A DNA stretch of 64,000 bases, taken from assembly GCA_028290285.1 (NCBI GenBank), contig JAQGKD010000046.1, forward strand, positions 39,246 through 103,245. Direction: 5' to 3'. Source of the stretch: Hyphomicrobiales bacterium (GTDB taxonomy: Bacteria > Pseudomonadota > Alphaproteobacteria > Rhizobiales > Beijerinckiaceae). The notes under the pieces are model-generated. The model saw only the letters and a program-made list of their open reading frames with translations, was not told the DNA's origin and did no database searches. Shown one piece after another: positions 62,220 to 64,000 of this stretch. The position numbers were made by a program, and so were the translations under genes. Each line of letters begins with the position of its first letter. The stretch's first letter is position 1.

Positions 62220-63986
62220 TCAGGTCTTGCGCAGGCCCGTCGAGGCCGCGCCGCGCTCCTCACCCGGCTCGACGTGAACGTCGATCAGGCAGACGCCGCC
62301 CGACCGCAGCACTTCCACGCCGCGCTTGATGGCCGCCTCGAGCTCGGCCGGGGTCTTCACCGGACCGATGCCGACGGCGCCCTGCGCTTCGACGAATTTA
62401 GCGAAGTCGAGTTCCGGGTCGGTCATGACCTGCCCGATCCAGCGGTTCTCCAACGGGCGGCCCCGGCGACGCGCCACGGATTCCTGATGCAACTCGTCGT
62501 TGAAGTAGGAACGGTTGTTGTTCAGCAGGACGAGGAGAGGAATGCGATGACGCACCGCCGTCCAGATCGCATGGCCGCCCATCGCGAAGTCGCCGTCGCC
62601 CAGCACGGCCACGGTGTCGATGCCGCGGGTGTGATTGGCGAGCGCCGCGCCGACCGAAAGGGCCGGACCCGAGCCGATGCCGCCGCCGCCGTCCTTGCCG
62701 AGATAGGCTTGCGGGAAGCGGAACGGCCAGAGGTCGGCGGGCCAGCCACGGCAGAGACCCGCGAGACTGACCTTGTCGGGATCGGCGAAGGCCGCCCGCA
62801 GGCTGGTCGCGAGCTGATCCATGGTCACGCGCGAGGGATCGATCTTGGCTTCCTTGCGGATGGCCTTCTGCCAGGGCGCGCGCTTCTCGCCAGGGCCGAG
62901 TTCCGCCAAGAGGTCGGCGACAACGGTGTCAGCCGCAGCCGCCATGTGGATGTCGACCGAGGGCAGTGCCTGATAATTCGCATGCGCGCCGTTGTGCAGA
63001 TACTGGTCGAGGCTGGTCGCGATGACCTTGGCGTCCAGCGGTCCATCCTTCTTGATGCGCAGGGCGCTCGCAAGATCGACCCATTCGAGGGCCAGGACCA
63101 CGTCGGCCTGTTCCAGAATCTCGCCGACCCGTCCGGGAGCGCGGCCGACCTGATTGAAGGGCGACACGGCATGGGCCGGATGATCGGTCGGGAAGGACGC
63201 GCGGTTCTTGAGATCGGTCATGACGACCGCGCCCAGGCGCTCGGCGAGCGCCACGCGGGCATCCCACGATTCCTGCGACCATGCGGTCTTGCCGCACAGG
63301 ATCACCGGGCGCTTGGCGCCCTTCAGCAGCGCGACGGCGGCTTCGAGATCCGCCTTCGCGGCACGCGCCGGCGCCGGGGCCTTGAGGCGGTCGAGATCGG
63401 GCCAGACCGGCTCCTTCTCGAGTTCGGCTTCCTGCAGCCCGGCGTCGAGGCAGATGTAGACCGGCGCCTTCGGCTGGCTGCGCGTGATGATGTTGGCGCG
63501 CGCCATGGCCTCGACCAGCGCATCGGCTGACGTCGGCTGGTTGTCCCACTTGATGAAGTCGCGGATCAGCCCGCCCTGATCGGCCGAGGTGTGGATCCAG
63601 TCGATCCACGGGCGGCGCTGCGAGGCGTCCACCGGCCCCGTCGCGCCGAGCACGAACATCGGCGCGCGGTCGCACCAGGCGTTGTAGAGCGCCATCATGC
63701 CATGCATCAGGCCGACGTTGGAATGCAGCACGCAGGCCATCGGCTCGCCGGTCGCCTTGGCATAGCCATGCGCGATGCCCACCGCATGGTCCTCATGCAG
63801 GCAGAGCAACATGGACGGGTCGGCGTTGCCGAGATGATTGACGAGAGAATCGTGCAGGCCGCGATAGCTCGCGCCGGGGTTCAGGCTCACATAGGGAAAG
63901 CCGAAGCGACGCAGCATCTGCGCCGCCACATCAGAGCCCCAGCCGACCTTCTCGTCGACTTTTCCGTCCGGCTTGTCCGCATGCAT
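62220..63986 (-). CDS. Thiamine-diphosphate-dependent enzyme (acetolactate synthase/decarboxylase family)
   Basis: 588 residues with the three-domain ThDP fold: Pyr domain with the catalytic Glu in CLHEDHAVGIAHGYAKATG, central domain, and PP domain with the ThDP motif GDGDFAMGGHAIW ... NNNRSY. It resembles benzoylformate/acetolactate-type enzymes without clear assignment. Upstream of nikR-like, hydratase/lyase and transporter on the same strand. It might act on an aldehyde or 2-oxo acid from aromatic side chains, which is inference. The start at 63986 is the ATG beginning MHADKPDG; nothing upstream is visible beyond 64000. Confidence 0.88.
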   Translation of the reverse strand: MHADKPDGKVDEKVGWGSDVAAQMLRRFGFPYVSLNPGASYRGLHDSLVNHLGNADPSMLLCLHEDHAVGIAHGYAKATGEPMACVLHSNVGLMHGMMALYNAWCDRAPMFVLGATGPVDASQRRPWIDWIHTSADQGGLIRDFIKWDNQPTSADALVEAMARANIITRSQPKAPVYICLDAGLQEAELEKEPVWPDLDRLKAPAPARAAKADLEAAVALLKGAKRPVILCGKTAWSQESWDARVALAERLGAVVMTDLKNRASFPTDHPAHAVSPFNQVGRAPGRVGEILEQADVVLALEWVDLASALRIKKDGPLDAKVIATSLDQYLHNGAHANYQALPSVDIHMAAAADTVVADLLAELGPGEKRAPWQKAIRKEAKIDPSRVTMDQLATSLRAAFADPDKVSLAGLCRGWPADLWPFRFPQAYLGKDGGGGIGSGPALSVGAALANHTRGIDTVAVLGDGDFAMGGHAIWTAVRHRIPLLVLLNNNRSYFNDELHQESVARRRGRPLENRWIGQVMTDPELDFAKFVEAQGAVGIGPVKTPAELEAAIKRGVEVLRSGGVCLIDVHVEPGEERGAASTGLRKT

Positions 63987-64000
63987 ATTGGTTTCTCCCT

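Overview
The window reads as a high-GC chromosome segment of an alphaproteobacterium, most likely order Hyphomicrobiales (Rhizobiales). The evidence is a complete NepR/EcfG/PhyR general stress response locus, a PhoB-type Pho box, an MdoH-type glucan synthase, rhizobial-style Ku/LigD, and several genes that begin with GTG or TTG behind strong Shine-Dalgarno (SD) sequences. I see no tRNA, rRNA, CRISPR array, transposase or phage gene. This is ordinary chromosome with dense operons.

Layout. 0-3.7 kb: phosphate starvation block (pstC fragment, pstS with a perfect Pho box, a phoR-like kinase, ppk2). 3.7-13.2 kb: an unusual cluster with two membrane proteins (UPF0104 flippase-like and YfhO-like), ribA, a stand-alone RibD reductase domain, cytochrome b561, a methyltransferase, a glycosyltransferase, a QueD/PTPS homologue that has lost catalytic residues, and an MDR dehydrogenase. 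It looks like an uncharacterised pathway making a glycosylated pterin-like or flavin-like compound. 13.2-17.1 kb: mdoH, a secreted protein and a DUF1624 membrane acyltransferase-like gene. Then fumC.

18.6-30.9 kb: a general stress response (GSR) island. ecfG-nepR and phyR diverge from two EcfG-type promoters (GGAAC-N16/17-CGTT). Perfect or near-perfect copies of that promoter precede DUF3309, PRC-barrel, ku-ligD, a ferritin-like protein plus a small membrane protein, a glycine-zipper lipoprotein, two KGG-repeat proteins and an AI-2E permease. One more drives a gene-less stretch that ends in an intrinsic terminator and carries a C-rich hairpin loop: a strong candidate for the GsrN stress sRNA. 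cysG, a pterin dehydratase and cytochrome c sit in or beside the island.

32-42 kb: glycosyltransferase, drug exporter, FAD oxidoreductase, then a DSF quorum-sensing module. This comprises an RpfF synthase with both catalytic Glu, a convergent RpfC-like hybrid kinase, and a receiver-PAS-GGDEF-EAL protein in place of the usual HD-GYP RpfG. 42.5-53.6 kb: OmpA-like protein, small conserved proteins, a phosphatase, NudK, UDP-glucuronate decarboxylase and epimerase (surface polysaccharide sugars), Tad pilus pseudopilins, and an old yellow enzyme.

54-64 kb: an exporter, then a minus-strand set for hydroxycinnamate (ferulate/coumarate) catabolism: an ADP-forming acyl-CoA synthetase like FerA, an HCHL-type hydratase/lyase, a ThDP enzyme, an ABC permease and binding protein without an ATPase, and a NikR-family regulator whose nickel site is altered.

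All calls come from reading the sequence and recalled family knowledge. No database search was run.
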